A stretch of 64,000 nucleotides of DNA. Origin: CAZDET01 sp964504335 (GTDB taxonomy: Bacteria; Bacteroidota; Bacteroidia; Chitinophagales; Saprospiraceae). Numbering within the stretch: position 1 is the first letter of the stretch; each line of letters starts with the position of its first letter. Both the position numbers and the translations under genes were made by a program. The DNA lies in the NCBI GenBank assembly GCA_964504335.1, contig CAZDET010000005.1:1-64000 (forward strand). The letters run 5' to 3'. Below the pieces are notes generated by a model, which ran no database searches, was not told the DNA's origin, and saw only the letters and a program-made list of their open reading frames with translations. Shown piece after piece: positions 45,161 through 54,773 of the stretch.

Positions 45161-45964
45161 ATGCACAGATATCTACTTCTCATCCTGGTCGGTTTGCTAA
45201 CCGCTCCGCTATTTGCACAGCAACAGCTGCCCGCCAACCAGAATATTTACGACGATGGCGCTACCGGCTTCATATACAACCGGGAATTTACGGTTGGGGC
45301 TACCCTGAGTTCTCCGCGCAATATCGGCCTGGGAGTCAAGTTCGGCCAGCTCAAGACCTACTACCTGACCCGATACTATTCGATCAATTTCAGCGATGTG
45401 CGTCATCCGCGGGAAATGCGCCAAAGCAACGACGATCAAATCAGTCCAACCAATCGGGTACCACGCGCGTTTATCTTCGGAAAACAGAACCAGTTTTACG
45501 TCATTCGCGCCACATTGGGCGAGCGACGTTACTGGTCGGAAAAAGCAAAGCAGCGCGGCGTAGCCGTGGGGTATAGCTACGAAATCGGCCCGGTATTGGG
45601 TTTACTCAAGCCCTACTACCTGGAATTGCGTACCGAAGATGGTAGCCCCGAGCTCGTTAGCGAGCGCTATACCGGCGATAACGCCGACCGCTTCCTGGAC
45701 CCTTCGAAGATTTTCGGCGCCGCCCCCTGGGGCGAAGGTTTGAGTGAAGTCACGTTGCGTCCGGGTGTGCACGCTCGAATCGGCGCCCATTTCGGCTTCG
45801 GTGCGTTCGACGAATTTGCCAAAGCACTGGAAGCAGGTCTGCAAGCTGATTTCTTCTTCACCGATGTGCCCATAATGATTGAAAGTGGGGATAACCCGGG
45901 TATCGAAAACAGCCCGCTTTTCCTCAACCTTTACATTACTTTGCAGTTTGGCAAGCGTCGCTAG
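45161..45964 (+). CDS. hypothetical outer-membrane protein
   Basis: This 267-residue protein has a signal peptide (1-19, ending PLFAQQ). It contains FIYNREFTVGATLSSPRNIG, LKTYYLTRYYSINFSDVRHP and a C-terminal PLFLNLYITLQFGKRR, a repeated-strand pattern that fits an outer-membrane barrel. No family name is known to me, though it looks conserved in Bacteroidota. lipA starts 22 bases after the stop. Confidence 0.6.
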   Translation: MHRYLLLILVGLLTAPLFAQQQLPANQNIYDDGATGFIYNREFTVGATLSSPRNIGLGVKFGQLKTYYLTRYYSINFSDVRHPREMRQSNDDQISPTNRVPRAFIFGKQNQFYVIRATLGERRYWSEKAKQRGVAVGYSYEIGPVLGLLKPYYLELRTEDGSPELVSERYTGDNADRFLDPSKIFGAAPWGEGLSEVTLRPGVHARIGAHFGFGAFDEFAKALEAGLQADFFFTDVPIMIESGDNPGIENSPLFLNLYITLQFGKRR

Positions 45965-45986
45965 TCGAACTAAACAGCGTTATTGA

Positions 45987-46874
45987 ATGCAGGAATTACC
46001 GATTGTCGAACCGAAAACAAAGAGGACCAGACGGCCGGATTGGCTACGGGTGAAACTTCCCATCGGTCCGAAATACAAAAAGGTTCGTGCCCTCGTCGAT
46101 GAATATCAGCTACATACCATTTGCCAAAGTGGTAACTGCCCCAACATGGGAGAGTGCTGGGGAGCAGGTACCGCTACCTTCATGATTCTCGGAAATACCT
46201 GTACGCGTTCCTGCAGTTTTTGTGCGGTTAAGACTGGCCGTCCTACCGAATACGATGAGGATGAACCGCGGCGGGTAGCCGAAGCAATCGACTTAATGGA
46301 GGTAAAGCACGCCGTCCTGACTTCCGTCAATCGCGACGAACTCAAGGACCGCGGTGCCGAAATCTGGTACCAGACCGTGCGCGCCATCAAGGAGCGCACC
46401 CCTGCAGTAACCATTGAGACCCTCATTCCCGATGTGCGAGGCACCTGGGATGCCCTCGAGCGCATGATCAGTGCCGGGCAGGAGGTGGTCAGCCACAACA
46501 TGGAAACGGTACCCGAGCTCTACCGCAAGGTGCGCCCTCAGGCAAAATACCCGCGCAGCCTCGAACAGATTCAGCGCACTAAAGACTACGGTAAACGAAC
46601 CAAGTCGGGTATTATGGTTGGCCTGGGCGAAACCGAAGAGCAGGTCTTCCGCACCATGGATGATCTGGTGGCACACGGTTGCGATGTTCTCACTATCGGC
46701 CAGTACCTACAACCGACCAAGATGCACCTCGCGGTCGAATCATTCGTGCATCCCGATCAATTTGCCAAGTACCGCGAAGTCGGCCTGGAAAAAGGGTTTG
46801 ACTACGTAGAAAGCGGACCGTTGGTGCGCTCGAGCTACCACGCGGAACGGCATGTGTTCCCGGCAAAGCCATAA
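45987..46874 (+). CDS. lipA: lipoyl synthase
   Basis: LipA is a radical SAM enzyme that inserts two sulfur atoms into octanoyl-lipoyl domains. At 295 residues it has the auxiliary cluster motif CQSGNCPNMGEC (Cys-x4-Cys-x5-Cys) near residue 48 and the radical SAM motif CTRSCSFC near 72. The C-terminal SSYHAERH segment has the conserved Ser-Ser. No lipB was found near it. Confidence 0.95.
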   Translation: MQELPIVEPKTKRTRRPDWLRVKLPIGPKYKKVRALVDEYQLHTICQSGNCPNMGECWGAGTATFMILGNTCTRSCSFCAVKTGRPTEYDEDEPRRVAEAIDLMEVKHAVLTSVNRDELKDRGAEIWYQTVRAIKERTPAVTIETLIPDVRGTWDALERMISAGQEVVSHNMETVPELYRKVRPQAKYPRSLEQIQRTKDYGKRTKSGIMVGLGETEEQVFRTMDDLVAHGCDVLTIGQYLQPTKMHLAVESFVHPDQFAKYREVGLEKGFDYVESGPLVRSSYHAERHVFPAKP

Positions 46875-47054
46875 ACCATAAACAGCATTTCATATAAATA
46901 TCCGCTCTTCTCTTGCACCCTACCGCTTATCCCCTTATCTTTACCGTATCCACTCCAAGCTTACATCCAAGCAGCTAGTTTACTTGCTCTATAAAATGCC
47001 TGCGATCGATTGCTGAAAGCACCTTTTCATTAGCAATCTAAACTTCGTCATTTT

Positions 47055-47741
47055 ATGCACAAGCACCTCATCTGTACCCTACTCTTCCTGGGCAGTCTTT
47101 GTAGTTTATCGGCTCAAATGGAGTCCGAAGTCGGCGTATACGCCGGGATTTCCGCGTACCAGGGAGATCTGACCAAGCCCCACTTCGACGGCGATCACAT
47201 CAATTGGATGGCCGGCCTGCACTTTCGTCAATTTTTCTTTCCGCAGCTCGCGGTTCGAGGCGGTATTTACCGCGGTCATATCACCGCGGATGAACGCATC
47301 TTCGTCGGCCGCACCGAGCGGGCTATCCAAATGAATAATACGTTTTGGGAGGGCTCCGTGGTGTTCGAAATACACCCGCTCGGCCAGGCACGGTATCTCA
47401 ATCAAGGGTTTTTCCGGCCAGCATTTTCACCTTTTGTATTTGGGGGTGGAGCCATCGTAATCAGCGAACCGATAATCGAGCGGCCGTCGCGCGATGATTT
47501 CAACAGCATCCTTCAGGATACCAGCCCACTCATTGCGATCCCATTCGGAGGGGGCATCCGCATGAATGTTACTGAGAAATTAACGTTGACCGCAGAACTT
47601 GGTCCAAGGATAGTCATCAGCGATTACCTCGATGGGATCAGCGGGAACTCTCCGCGGGAAAACTTTGATTTGTACTGGACTGCGGGTTTTTCGGCTCTAT
47701 ACGTACTGCAGGCCGGACGCGGCAGGTACCGCTATCGCTAA
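47055..47741 (+). CDS. outer-membrane beta-barrel protein, DUF6089-like
   Basis: This 228-residue protein has a signal peptide (1-20, ending LSAQ). It starts with EVGVYAGISAYQGDLTKPHF and continues with short strands (FAPFVFGGG, GIRMNVTEKLTLTAELGP) to a terminal ALYVLQAGRGRYRYR. It resembles the DUF6089 group of small Bacteroidota outer-membrane barrels. It converges on the LysE gene with 2 bases between the stops. Confidence 0.75.
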   Translation: MHKHLICTLLFLGSLCSLSAQMESEVGVYAGISAYQGDLTKPHFDGDHINWMAGLHFRQFFFPQLAVRGGIYRGHITADERIFVGRTERAIQMNNTFWEGSVVFEIHPLGQARYLNQGFFRPAFSPFVFGGGAIVISEPIIERPSRDDFNSILQDTSPLIAIPFGGGIRMNVTEKLTLTAELGPRIVISDYLDGISGNSPRENFDLYWTAGFSALYVLQAGRGRYRYR

Positions 47742-47743
47742 AG

Positions 47744-48343
47744 CTAAAACCACCCGACCAGCAACGTAGCTCCCACCAGGATCAATAGAAAGCCGGCAAG
47801 TTGCTGCAGGCGCAACAGGTGGATGTGTTGCAATCGCCGTCCGAGTTGCTGAGAAAGGAGGATTTTGAGCGAGTCGGTAGTCATCAGGGTGAGTTGGGCA
47901 CCGAGTGCCTGCAGGAAGGCGTTTCCTCCCGCCAGTTCGCTGGTTCCAACTACACCGAGCCAAAACACGGCGACGGCTGGATTTCCGCCGTTAATCAAAA
48001 AACCCTTTAAAAAAGGCGGGACGCGGCGGCGGTCTTCTGTCGCCGCGTCTCGATTTATCCGCATCCGCTGAAATAGCAATACGCTTCCAATAGTAATGAG
48101 GAGACCACCACCGACTAATCCTGCGTAAAATCGGATATCGGGGTTATCGAGCAATAATTTCAACCCGGAGCTGGCCCAAAGCGCTAGTAGGATGTACATC
48201 CAATCACTTACCCATACCCCTGCCGCAATTTTAAAGGCCTGCTTTCGCCCGTACTGTGCGGTGGTCTGTAAAAAAATGAAAAATAACGGCGTGGGCATTA
48301 TTCCCAATCCCAGACCGATGAGCGCGCCTTGGAGTATACTCAT
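47744..48343 (-). CDS. LysE-family amino acid exporter
   Basis: This 199-residue inner-membrane protein has six transmembrane helices. The N-terminal GLGLGIMPTPLFFIFLQTTA and QYGRKQAFKIAAGVWVSDWM match the LysE/RhtB pattern. It may export an amino acid or related metabolite; the substrate is unknown. The MITE-like element follows upstream of its start, 38 bases away. Confidence 0.85.
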   Translation of the reverse strand: MSILQGALIGLGLGIMPTPLFFIFLQTTAQYGRKQAFKIAAGVWVSDWMYILLALWASSGLKLLLDNPDIRFYAGLVGGGLLITIGSVLLFQRMRINRDAATEDRRRVPPFLKGFLINGGNPAVAVFWLGVVGTSELAGGNAFLQALGAQLTLMTTDSLKILLSQQLGRRLQHIHLLRLQQLAGFLLILVGATLLVGWF

Positions 48344-48381
48344 TTAAGAAGTGATTATTCAGGTATGTACGCTATTGCAAT

Positions 48382-48574
48382 AAACGTTTGAACGCCTAAG
48401 AAGCTGTTTGAATTCAACACTTCCGTTTTTTATGGCCCTTCTTCTGCTCTTCTTCGTTCCCAAAATCATCATTTGGCTATGGCTAAACTCCGGATTTAGT
48501 GCCTTAAAGAACGAAAAAATGGCTTATAAAAAGTTCTAAAAGCCAAATTCGACCAGCTTCTAAACGTTTAAACG
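48382..48574. mobile_element. MITE-like non-coding repeat element
   Basis: A ~193-bp element with imperfect terminal inverted repeats of about 29 bases. The left end begins CGTTTGAACGCCTAAGAAGC and continues TGTTTGAATT; the right end, read inverted, begins CGTTTAAACGTTTAGAAGCT and continues GGTCGAATT. A second inner inverted repeat ATTTGGCT/AGCCAAAT (48471-48478 and 48541-48548) allows folding. It has no coding capacity. A palindrome matching its left arm exactly over 18 bases is at 30345-30370. No transposase that could move it lies in the window. Confidence 0.6.
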
Positions 48575-48585
48575 ATTGGGGTAAA

Positions 48586-49701
48586 TTACCGCCGTTCTGT
48601 CAACTGGTAGAACTGCCCCGGCAGCGATCGAATCATATTCCGGCACTCCAGTTCCAATAACAGGGATAGTAGGGTGCCCTGCGGCGATCCACTTTCCAGC
48701 ATCAACTGATCGATGTGGAGTCGGCCATTTGCGCGAAGCAGGTCGATCAGCTGTCGTTCTTCCGTGGAGAGTTGATCGAATAAAGCTAGCTGCGCCTGGC
48801 GTTCGGCGCCTTTTTTTTCCCAACCCATGAGGTAGGCAACGTCGTCTGCTGATTCCACCAAATGAGCCCGGTGGGTTTTGATCAGCCAATTGCAGCCCTC
48901 CGACTGCGGATCGCTGGGCCGCCCAGGGAGCGCCATGACTTCTTTGTGGTAGTCGTTACCCAGTTTAGCGGTGATGATGGAGCCGCCTTGCCGCCCGGTC
49001 TCCACTACGATTAAGGCATCTGCCAGCCCCGCCACGATACGGTTGCGCATGGGAAAGTGCTCGCGCTCCGGCTGCAGCCAACTCACGAACTCGGTCATTA
49101 GTCCTCCTTGTTCCACCATGCGCTCGGCCACCTGCCGGTGCTCGGCCGGATATATGCGCGCCAGCCCGTGCCCCAGGATACCCAAAGTCGGTATGCTGGA
49201 TCGGATAGCCTGCCGGTGCGCTGCAACGTCGATACCGTACGCCAGGCCACTGATCACCACTACGTCCCATTCTGCCAGGTCGGCTACGAGTTGCTCCGTT
49301 AGCCGCCTACCGTGCTCGGTGGGTTGGCGGGTACCTACAATGGCCACCGTGCGGGGGTGGTTTACATCCAAAGCGCCCTTACTGTAAAGCAATACCGGCG
49401 CATCCGGATATACGCGCAACCGGTTGGGAAACTGCTGCCCATCCGTGCAAAAACGAAGGGTAACCGCTTTCTGCTCTAACCAACGCAGCTCCCGTTCCGC
49501 TTCCCGCAACGGCTCGGGCCGACGGATTTGGGCCGCAATTTGTCGCCCCACGCCCGGCACCTTGCACAATTCTTTGGTGGAAGCCGAAAATATCTCCCGT
49601 GCTCCCCCGCAATAGGCAAGTAAGTTGCGCGCCAACACCGGCCCTACCTGGGGCACCCGCGTCAGCGCAATCTGGTACAGGCAATCGGCATTGCTACCCA
49701 T
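48586..49701 (-). CDS. dprA: DNA-processing protein DprA
   Basis: DprA loads RecA on incoming single-stranded DNA during natural transformation. At 371 residues it has the Rossmann DprA core VAIVGTRQPTEHGRRLTEQL, VVISGLAYGIDVAAHRQA, and MRNRIVAGLADALIVVETG. The N-terminal SAM-like helix-hairpin-helix part (KVPGVGRQIAAQI) and a C-terminal winged-helix (QLIDLLRANGRLHIDQLMLE) are present. Transcribed away from the SH3 gene. Confidence 0.95.
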   Translation of the reverse strand: MGSNADCLYQIALTRVPQVGPVLARNLLAYCGGAREIFSASTKELCKVPGVGRQIAAQIRRPEPLREAERELRWLEQKAVTLRFCTDGQQFPNRLRVYPDAPVLLYSKGALDVNHPRTVAIVGTRQPTEHGRRLTEQLVADLAEWDVVVISGLAYGIDVAAHRQAIRSSIPTLGILGHGLARIYPAEHRQVAERMVEQGGLMTEFVSWLQPEREHFPMRNRIVAGLADALIVVETGRQGGSIITAKLGNDYHKEVMALPGRPSDPQSEGCNWLIKTHRAHLVESADDVAYLMGWEKKGAERQAQLALFDQLSTEERQLIDLLRANGRLHIDQLMLESGSPQGTLLSLLLELECRNMIRSLPGQFYQLTERR

Positions 49702-49942
49702 AAGTGTGTCGTTAAGGCGAGTAGAGATTTATTGGCAAGATGCCGCTGCCATAAACGCTTAACATTTCCTATACAATGATGGCAGCCAACAACTTACAGT
49801 AAAGTATTTTTAATAATTGAGTATTAGCCCGGAAAGTACGAACCGGGTGAATTGGATGGGTATACAAAAACGTATAACTTCCAACAAATTAGTGGATTTT
49901 CTCTAAAAAAGCCAATCTTTACTACACTAAGCACGAAAAATC

Positions 49943-50476
49943 ATGAGTGAATCCAAACCTTCTGCCCGGGTGCGTATCGAATTCATTGTGTTGCTGGGAG
50001 GGCTTCTGCTGTTTTTGTTCTGGACGATTCGCAACTGCAGCCGCCAGCAAACCGACCCGCCCACAGCCCCTACTGCCGAGTCTCTACGCCAGCAAACCAC
50101 CGCCGAATTGCTCGACAGCATGGATCGGCTCCGCACACCCCAAGCCACTGAAGATCCCGCCGCCTTACAGCGCGACACCGCTACTGCCGTGGGGCTCCAA
50201 ATCATTCGCGAACGCGTGACGCCGCTCTTCGTAACCATCGACGGACTCAACATGCGGCAGGGGCCAAACCGACGCTTTGGTATCATCGATCGCCTGGAGC
50301 TCTACGAAGAAGTGTTTTTTCTTAACGAAGTGACGGATTCCTCCGAAACGATCAAACTAGGAGACACGACCACCGTAGCGCCCTGGGTGAAGGTCAAAAC
50401 CCGCAAGGGCCGGGAGGGCTGGGTGTACGGGGCGGGCGTGCATTACTACCGGAAGAAACTGGAAGGAGTGGAATGA
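49943..50476 (+). CDS. membrane-anchored SH3-domain protein
   Basis: This 177-residue protein has one N-terminal transmembrane helix (about residues 12-32, IEFIVLLGGLLLFLFWTIRN) and a Gln/Thr-rich linker. A C-terminal SH3b-like domain follows: FVTIDGLNMRQGPNRRFGII and PWVKVKTRKGREGWVYGAGV. It may bind cell-wall peptides at the membrane. A strong hairpin follows its stop. Confidence 0.75.
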   Translation: MSESKPSARVRIEFIVLLGGLLLFLFWTIRNCSRQQTDPPTAPTAESLRQQTTAELLDSMDRLRTPQATEDPAALQRDTATAVGLQIIRERVTPLFVTIDGLNMRQGPNRRFGIIDRLELYEEVFFLNEVTDSSETIKLGDTTTVAPWVKVKTRKGREGWVYGAGVHYYRKKLEGVE

Positions 50477-50509
50477 AACAGCGGGACGCACTGGGTGCGC
50501 CCCGCTGTT
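50477..50509 (+). terminator. terminator-like hairpin
   Basis: AACAGCGGG (50477-50485) pairs perfectly with CCCGCTGTT (50501-50509), with ACGCAC/GTGCGC inside. The stem is long and strong but has no T-run. It may serve both the SH3 gene and the convergent SusD gene. Confidence 0.6.
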
Positions 50510-50549
50510 ATGCTAAGTGGTTGCCGTGGGCAACCTGCTAATGCTGTAA

Positions 50550-51854
50550 TTATAGCTCAGTCAGCGGTACGGGGAACTCAAAGAACACGTCGTCGCCGGG
50601 GCGATCGATCGGAAGAAACTGGTCGTTCTGGCGGCCGTAGCGGCGCAGGTCGAACATGCGGTGGCCTTCTCCCCAGAGCGAAAAGGCACGCTGAAGTAGC
50701 AGTTCGTCAATCAGTGCTTCCCGAGTTTCCGGGCCAGCGTAAGGATCCATTCCAAATTCGGTGCGGATGCGATCGATAGCCTCAGTAGCCGTTCCGAAAT
50801 CATTGGCCTGGATGGCAGCTTCTGCCTGAATGAGCACGAGCTCTTCGTTGCGAATAATGTCGATGGACGAAGTAGTCGACTCGTAAAGGCCGATCGAGTA
50901 AAAACCAATAAGGTTATCACGCTCGAAAGGTACAGCGCCGAGCAAGAACTTTTCTTCGAAGCGCGTGTCGCCGGGAATGCGTTGATCGGAGATGAAGGGA
51001 TGCACGACGATCTGGTCACCACTCTGATCGGGAATCTTGAACAAGGGGTTCAATACATCCCCGGAGGAAGTGGAGTAGACGTGTTTCGGTCCAACACTGA
51101 GGTCGCCCCGGAGGTCGAAGAACGACGCCGTCAGCAAAGCAGGTACGCGATCGTACTCCTCGTCGAGAATAGCTACCCGAGCCGCTATGGCACGGTTGAA
51201 CTGAGCAAAAGTAGCCGGCGTATCGAAGCCGTCGAACCCAACCGAAAGATCAAAGGCAAATTGCGAGCCTTGCAACTGGTCAAATCCCGTATCTAGTAGT
51301 GCCTGGATTTCATTCCAGGCATCCTCCGGAGCAAGAAAAGGCCCCAGATTTTCCGGATCAGCTACATCAACCCGAATGCCGTTCGTACCCAGGAAGTTGA
51401 GCGCCCGTGTGAGCAGGTGCCCCTTCATGGTATTAGCAAAACCGCGGTAGCCCTCCTTTTCGGCGGCAGTAACATTATCCGTGTTTTCCAATGCTTCCAA
51501 CAGGATATTACAGGTCTTTACGGTACCGTAAACGTTGTTGTAGACAGCCGTGAGGTAGAACGTATTATTGTCGATCGTCAGATCGTCCTTACCGAGCAAG
51601 TCTTCCGTATTACGCGGATCGGCATCGAACCTCCACAGCTCTCGAGCGAGGGTGCCGGAAGAAGTGACATACGTATTATACCCTGCGCGGATATCAGATT
51701 CGATACCCGATACCAGGAGATTGAGCTGGGTGCGCGTCGCATCATTTGCGACGCTATTGATGCTCGGGTTGTTGGGATCGATCACTTCGTCGATCTCACA
51801 CGACCACAGCCCGAAGCAAAGGAACAGACTGAAAAATACTATATGACGAGTCAT
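50550..51854 (-). CDS. SusD/RagB-family nutrient-binding lipoprotein
   Basis: This 434-residue outer-membrane lipoprotein (LFLCFGLWSC at the start, Cys19 lipidated) has the SusD tetratricopeptide-like core: NILLEALENTDNVTAAEKEG, FRGFANTMKGHLLTRALNFL and the C-terminal RAFSLWGEGHRMFDLRRYGR. SusD binds a substrate such as a glycan or peptide at the cell surface and passes it to its SusC partner. The stop of SusC lies 18 bases upstream of its start. Confidence 0.92.
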   Translation of the reverse strand: MTRHIVFFSLFLCFGLWSCEIDEVIDPNNPSINSVANDATRTQLNLLVSGIESDIRAGYNTYVTSSGTLARELWRFDADPRNTEDLLGKDDLTIDNNTFYLTAVYNNVYGTVKTCNILLEALENTDNVTAAEKEGYRGFANTMKGHLLTRALNFLGTNGIRVDVADPENLGPFLAPEDAWNEIQALLDTGFDQLQGSQFAFDLSVGFDGFDTPATFAQFNRAIAARVAILDEEYDRVPALLTASFFDLRGDLSVGPKHVYSTSSGDVLNPLFKIPDQSGDQIVVHPFISDQRIPGDTRFEEKFLLGAVPFERDNLIGFYSIGLYESTTSSIDIIRNEELVLIQAEAAIQANDFGTATEAIDRIRTEFGMDPYAGPETREALIDELLLQRAFSLWGEGHRMFDLRRYGRQNDQFLPIDRPGDDVFFEFPVPLTEL

Positions 51855-51872
51855 AATGATTGCAAATTGGAT

Positions 51873-54773
51873 TTAGAAATTGAAGCGAAGGTGGAAGTAG
51901 TACTGCCGGGAAGTTGGGAAGGGAGTTACCTCGATACCCGTCGATAGACCACCTGTACCTTTTGTAGACGTTTCCGGATCGTAGCTGCTGTAGTCTGTAA
52001 TGGTCAGGATGTTACGACCGGATACACCCAGGCGCACATTCTTGATGAATTGCGACTGCAGTGGGATGGTATAGTAGGCACCCAGCTCACGGATACGGAA
52101 ATAGGAAGCGTCCTCGATGAAGCCCTCCAAATCGTCGAACTCTCGAGGAGTAGTGCCACCGATATCGGTTAGCAGACGGCTCAGGTTGAGGCCGTCTCCG
52201 CCTTGCTTCCAGTGCGTCAGGAAGCTAATATCGAGATTCTTAACAATATTGAATTGGTTGTACCAGGAAAGCTGGAAGTCGGGCTCCACGTCACCGATGA
52301 TTTCCGGACCGTCGGCACCGTTGCCGAACAAGGCGGTGATCGGCGAGCCTTCATCTACGAAGAAGGTACCAAGGCCTAAACCAAAGGCCACGCCTGGAGG
52401 CGTAAAGCTCGGGATATCATTCGGATCGTCGTCGCCGTCGGGCACGCCCAGGCGGGTTACTTCGGAGTCATTGAACCAGAAATTAACCGTAGAGGTCCAG
52501 TTGAAGTTGGTGCTTCTGACCGGTTGGATATTGAGGCTAATTTCCAGACCGGTGTTCTCCAGTTCCAGGTCGTTGCGGATCTCGCTGCTGAAACCAGTAG
52601 ATGCGGGAAGCGAACGGCTGTAGATGAGGTCTTCCACCTGTCGAATATAGTAGGTAACGGTCAAGCCGAGTTTATTGCTAAACAGCGACAGGTCGGCTCC
52701 GAATTCCAGTTCGGAAGAGGTTTCCGGAGTAATATTGGCATCTCCCTGAGCAGCAGAGTTGATGAAGCCAGCCCGGCCGTTGATATTGGTCGGAACCAGG
52801 GCGGTGTAAAGCGAGCCGAAAGACGCACTGTTACCCGTTTCGCCGTAGGCAACGCGCAGTTTTACCTGATTGGCAAAGTCTACGTTCCAGAAATCAAAGT
52901 TAGCCAGGTTAACGGCCAATGACGCTTTCGGAAAGGCGAAGAATTCGTTGGGATCGCCATTGAGGCTCGACTTATCGAGACGAATACCAACGGTACCGAT
53001 GATCTTGTCTTGCCAGTTGACTTCCTCCTGAGCGATGATTCCAAATTCTTCCTCCTCGGCGCGCGTCTGATCTGTTTGCTGGGCTCCTCCCTGATCGAGG
53101 GCTGTTTGGCCCGGGATAAGCTGCGTAGTCCGGTTTAGGACGAAGTCGCGGTTGAAGTTGAGGTAAGAGATACCTGCCTGAGTCGTAAAGTTGATCCCAC
53201 TGTTGGTGAAGTAATCATAGACCCCGAGTAGGTTGTAGTTGTAGTTGAACACATTGTTTTTACCCTGACCGATGAAGCCATTGTCTACCCCAACTTGTGC
53301 CTGGTGATTTTCCGGCACGTATACGTAGGTTTCATTGAATAGGAAGTCGAGACCACCATTGAAGACCGCTTTCAGGACTTGATTGTCGGTCTGGAGGAAG
53401 CGGAATTCCGCATTGACGCCCTGCACGAAGCGATCGATGTTTTCTTCGTTGATCGTGTTGTCTCGCACAAAAATGGGGTTGCCCGGATAGTCGGGGTTGT
53501 TCGGGTAGACGCCGTTTTCATCGGGGAAGAGGTTGACCCAATCCTTGGTGAAGGCCAGTGCGTATCCGTAGCTTAGACCACCCTCGTTTTCGTTACCGGT
53601 AAAGCTTCGGTCGGCGGTGGAGTTGATGTAGTTGGAGTAGGCAGCAACGCTGAATTTGTCAGATATCCGATGCTGAATATTGATCCGAGCAGTTAGGCGC
53701 TCGTAGCCGGTATTCTTAATGATGCCATCCTCATCGCGCCAGGAGCCACTGATGAAGAAATTCGTCTTTTCGTTACCACCGGATATACGTAGGCGTGTAT
53801 CCGTAATGAAGCCTGTCTCGCCGTAGATTTCCTCTTCGTAGTCAAAGATTTCACCTGCAGCCTGGGCAGCTTCAAAGCGAGCTCGCTCTGCAGCACTAAA
53901 TTCATCTTCCACCTGCTGAGGAGTAAAGGAGCGGCGACCGACGAAATTGATGATTCGGTTGATACCGAGATCCTGGTTTACTGAAATATTCGTCTGCCCG
54001 GAGGTACCGCGCTTGGTGGTGATGATGACTACACCAGCGTTGGCACGCGTACCGTAGATGGCGGCAGCGGAGGCTCCTTTGAGTACCTCGATGCTTTCGA
54101 TATCGTCGGGGTTAAGGTCGGCCAGGCGGTTAGAAGAACCTTCTTCGGAGCCGGAGTTGGCACCCGAAGCAAAGCGCGAACCGTTGGGGATTTCCGTGTT
54201 GGTAAAGTACACCCCATCGACGATAATCAGGGGTTGGTTGTTGCCGCTCAGGGAGGAAATGCCGCGAAGACGCAGGGCGAAACCACCTCCCGGTGCACCC
54301 GTCGTCTGGACGATATTGGCGCCCGTGAGTTTGCCGTAAAGGGCACCATCCACTGTTTGCTGAGAAGTTACTCCCGCTAGTTCTTCAGCACTAACGGTAG
54401 AAACCGCGTTGGCGAGGTTTGTACGCTTTACTGAAGAAGCAAGACCAGTTACAACCACCTCATTCAGGTTGGCTACATCATCGTCGAGAATGATGTCTAG
54501 CTGGTTGCCGGCTTCCGTCACATCGACTTCCCGGGTGGCATATCCCGTGTAGGAAAACACCAAAACGGATGATCCCTCGGGAAGGTCGACCGAGAAACCA
54601 CCATCGAAGTCTGTAACCGTACCGGTTGTGGTACCCTTCACCAAAATACTGACGCCCACGAGCGGCTCGCCCTCGGTACTGGTTACCGTACCGCGAACCT
54701 GCTGGGCATGCACCGTTGCGGCCATGCAAAACAGGGCGACCAGCACGAGGCTGATTCGCGTAATGAAGTTCAT
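51873..54773 (-). CDS. SusC/RagA-family TonB-dependent transporter
   Basis: This 966-residue outer-membrane transporter has a signal peptide (1-23), an N-terminal carboxypeptidase-regulatory-like domain (QVRGTVTSTEGEPLVGVSIL, TVTDFDGGFSVDLP), a plug domain (NEVVVTGLASSVKRTNLANA, LIIVDGVYF, IESIEVLKGASAAAIYGTRA) and a 22-strand barrel. No enzyme genes flank it, so it is an orphan SusCD pair rather than a full polysaccharide utilisation locus. The ATG at 54773 was chosen at a signal peptide; a frame open to 54857 has an odd leader. Confidence 0.93.
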   Translation of the reverse strand: MNFITRISLVLVALFCMAATVHAQQVRGTVTSTEGEPLVGVSILVKGTTTGTVTDFDGGFSVDLPEGSSVLVFSYTGYATREVDVTEAGNQLDIILDDDVANLNEVVVTGLASSVKRTNLANAVSTVSAEELAGVTSQQTVDGALYGKLTGANIVQTTGAPGGGFALRLRGISSLSGNNQPLIIVDGVYFTNTEIPNGSRFASGANSGSEEGSSNRLADLNPDDIESIEVLKGASAAAIYGTRANAGVVIITTKRGTSGQTNISVNQDLGINRIINFVGRRSFTPQQVEDEFSAAERARFEAAQAAGEIFDYEEEIYGETGFITDTRLRISGGNEKTNFFISGSWRDEDGIIKNTGYERLTARINIQHRISDKFSVAAYSNYINSTADRSFTGNENEGGLSYGYALAFTKDWVNLFPDENGVYPNNPDYPGNPIFVRDNTINEENIDRFVQGVNAEFRFLQTDNQVLKAVFNGGLDFLFNETYVYVPENHQAQVGVDNGFIGQGKNNVFNYNYNLLGVYDYFTNSGINFTTQAGISYLNFNRDFVLNRTTQLIPGQTALDQGGAQQTDQTRAEEEEFGIIAQEEVNWQDKIIGTVGIRLDKSSLNGDPNEFFAFPKASLAVNLANFDFWNVDFANQVKLRVAYGETGNSASFGSLYTALVPTNINGRAGFINSAAQGDANITPETSSELEFGADLSLFSNKLGLTVTYYIRQVEDLIYSRSLPASTGFSSEIRNDLELENTGLEISLNIQPVRSTNFNWTSTVNFWFNDSEVTRLGVPDGDDDPNDIPSFTPPGVAFGLGLGTFFVDEGSPITALFGNGADGPEIIGDVEPDFQLSWYNQFNIVKNLDISFLTHWKQGGDGLNLSRLLTDIGGTTPREFDDLEGFIEDASYFRIRELGAYYTIPLQSQFIKNVRLGVSGRNILTITDYSSYDPETSTKGTGGLSTGIEVTPFPTSRQYYFHLRFNF

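Noticed and set aside
50550..54773. a polysaccharide utilisation locus around SusCD
   Set aside because: No glycoside hydrolase, lyase or regulator is adjacent, so it was called an orphan pair.
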